This document shows, in pieces, positions 34,316 to 34,556 of a stretch of DNA of 34,556 nucleotides. The stretch is from Saprospiraceae bacterium. GTDB taxonomy: Bacteria; Bacteroidota; Bacteroidia; Chitinophagales; Saprospiraceae. Within the stretch, counting starts at the first letter, position 1. Each line of letters begins with the position of its first letter. The position numbers and the translations under genes are program-made. Location of the stretch: NCBI GenBank assembly GCA_020628475.1, contig JAHDFB010000016.1:23554-58109 (forward strand). Direction: 5' to 3'. A model generated the notes under the pieces. The model did no database searches, was not told the origin of the DNA, and saw only the letters and a program-made list of their open reading frames with translations.

Positions 34316-34471
34316 TTTTCTATAGCAGAAGCATACAGCGAGGTTTCACAACTTGATCAAAATCATTGGCAATGTTACACATCCATTATAATCGATGCTC
34401 CGTTAGATTTGGTCTGGAAAATTCTCACAGATTGGGACCAAATTGATCATTGGAGTACTACCTTAAAATAA
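34316..34471 (+). pseudogene. Remnant of an SRPBCC (polyketide cyclase-like) protein
   Basis: A plus-strand frame open from the stop at 34313-34315 to a TAA at 34469-34471, with no ATG, GTG or TTG before the conserved part. It reads …SIIIDAPLDLVWKILTD-WDQIDHWSTTLK, the N-terminal strand-helix signature of START/SRPBCC proteins (IDAPxxxVWxxLTDxxxxxxW). The domain normally continues for over 100 residues, but here it stops after about 30. Both start and bulk of the gene are missing, which points to decay. Confidence 0.6.
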
Positions 34472-34475
34472 AACC

Positions 34476-34502
34476 GTTCTTTTTTCTTGAAAAAAAAAGA
34501 AC
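34476..34502. terminator. Hairpin after the SRPBCC remnant
   Basis: GTTCTTTTTT (34476-34485) pairs perfectly with AAAAAAGAAC (34493-34502) around a 7-nt loop. The stem is itself T/A-rich, so it could act as a weak terminator in either direction after the H-NOX operon. The remaining sequence to 34556 is AT-rich and shows nothing else. Confidence 0.45.
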
Positions 34503-34556
34503 CAAAAATTCAGAACAACTAAAAAACAATGATTTGTGAAAACATAATGGATTTTA

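Noticed and set aside
1-34556. CRISPR arrays, tRNA or rRNA genes, insertion sequences, phage genes
   Set aside because: I found no regularly spaced repeats, cloverleaf sequences, transposase or phage motifs on reading both strands.

Overview
The window looks like a chromosomal segment of an AT-rich Bacteroidota bacterium, probably close to the Saprospiria (inference). Support comes from a type IX secretion C-terminal tail at 12353-13894, a Bacteroidota-style single-TM TonB at 11527-12291, a DUF937 protein, several TAnnTTTG -7 promoter boxes, and scarce Shine-Dalgarno sequences. Most genes are housekeeping or envelope genes. I see no rRNA, tRNA, CRISPR array, insertion sequence or prophage.

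Layout. 1-1068: a terminator from an upstream gene, then a TIGR01777 epimerase. 1065-6671: a tightly packed seven-gene minus-strand run (glucosaminidase with LysM repeats, outer-membrane barrel, EamA exporter, O-methyltransferase, FemAB/GNAT-like transferase, DUF2461, ArfB). 6844-8579: DUF937 and a TPR lipoprotein. 8581-10773: mgsA-uvrC. 10922-12291: CAP-domain protein and TonB. 12353-18768 (minus): T9SS cargo, PolA, DUF1059 and a KpsF-type sugar-phosphate isomerase, with a 670-nt gap at 16879-17548 that holds a plus-strand terminator, a strong hairpin and a candidate small membrane protein. 19353-22095: RecQ and AroQ. 22096-23504 (minus): an unknown acidic protein and an AstE-like deacylase. 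23553-25607: GT9 glycosyltransferase, DUF3820 and a secreted unknown. 25672-28124: a MntR-type regulator behind a near-perfect palindromic operator, a metal-binding protein and an ABC ATPase, with no permease gene. 28205-29692: a Wzx-like flippase. 29693-30030: a GC-rich, foldable, gene-free element and a minus-strand terminator. 30031-30439: a frameshifted secreted protein. 30568-34299: an H-NOX heme sensor, a hybrid histidine kinase with HPt, and a LytTR response regulator. 34316-34471: a remnant of an SRPBCC protein.

The strongest systems-level signal is the last operon. An H-NOX protein with every heme-ligating residue and a non-polar residue at the O2-stabilising distal position is joined by a 1-nt gap to a PAS-PAS-HisKA-HATPase-REC-HPt kinase. 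That gene overlaps a LytTR regulator by 16 nt. All four phosphorelay residues are visible (H339, D631, H769, then D57), so the operon looks like a complete nitric-oxide-to-transcription relay. Second are the manganese-type regulator/ABC cassette without a permease and the foldable GC-rich element at 29748-29923. Functional statements rest on reading motifs by eye; no database search was possible.
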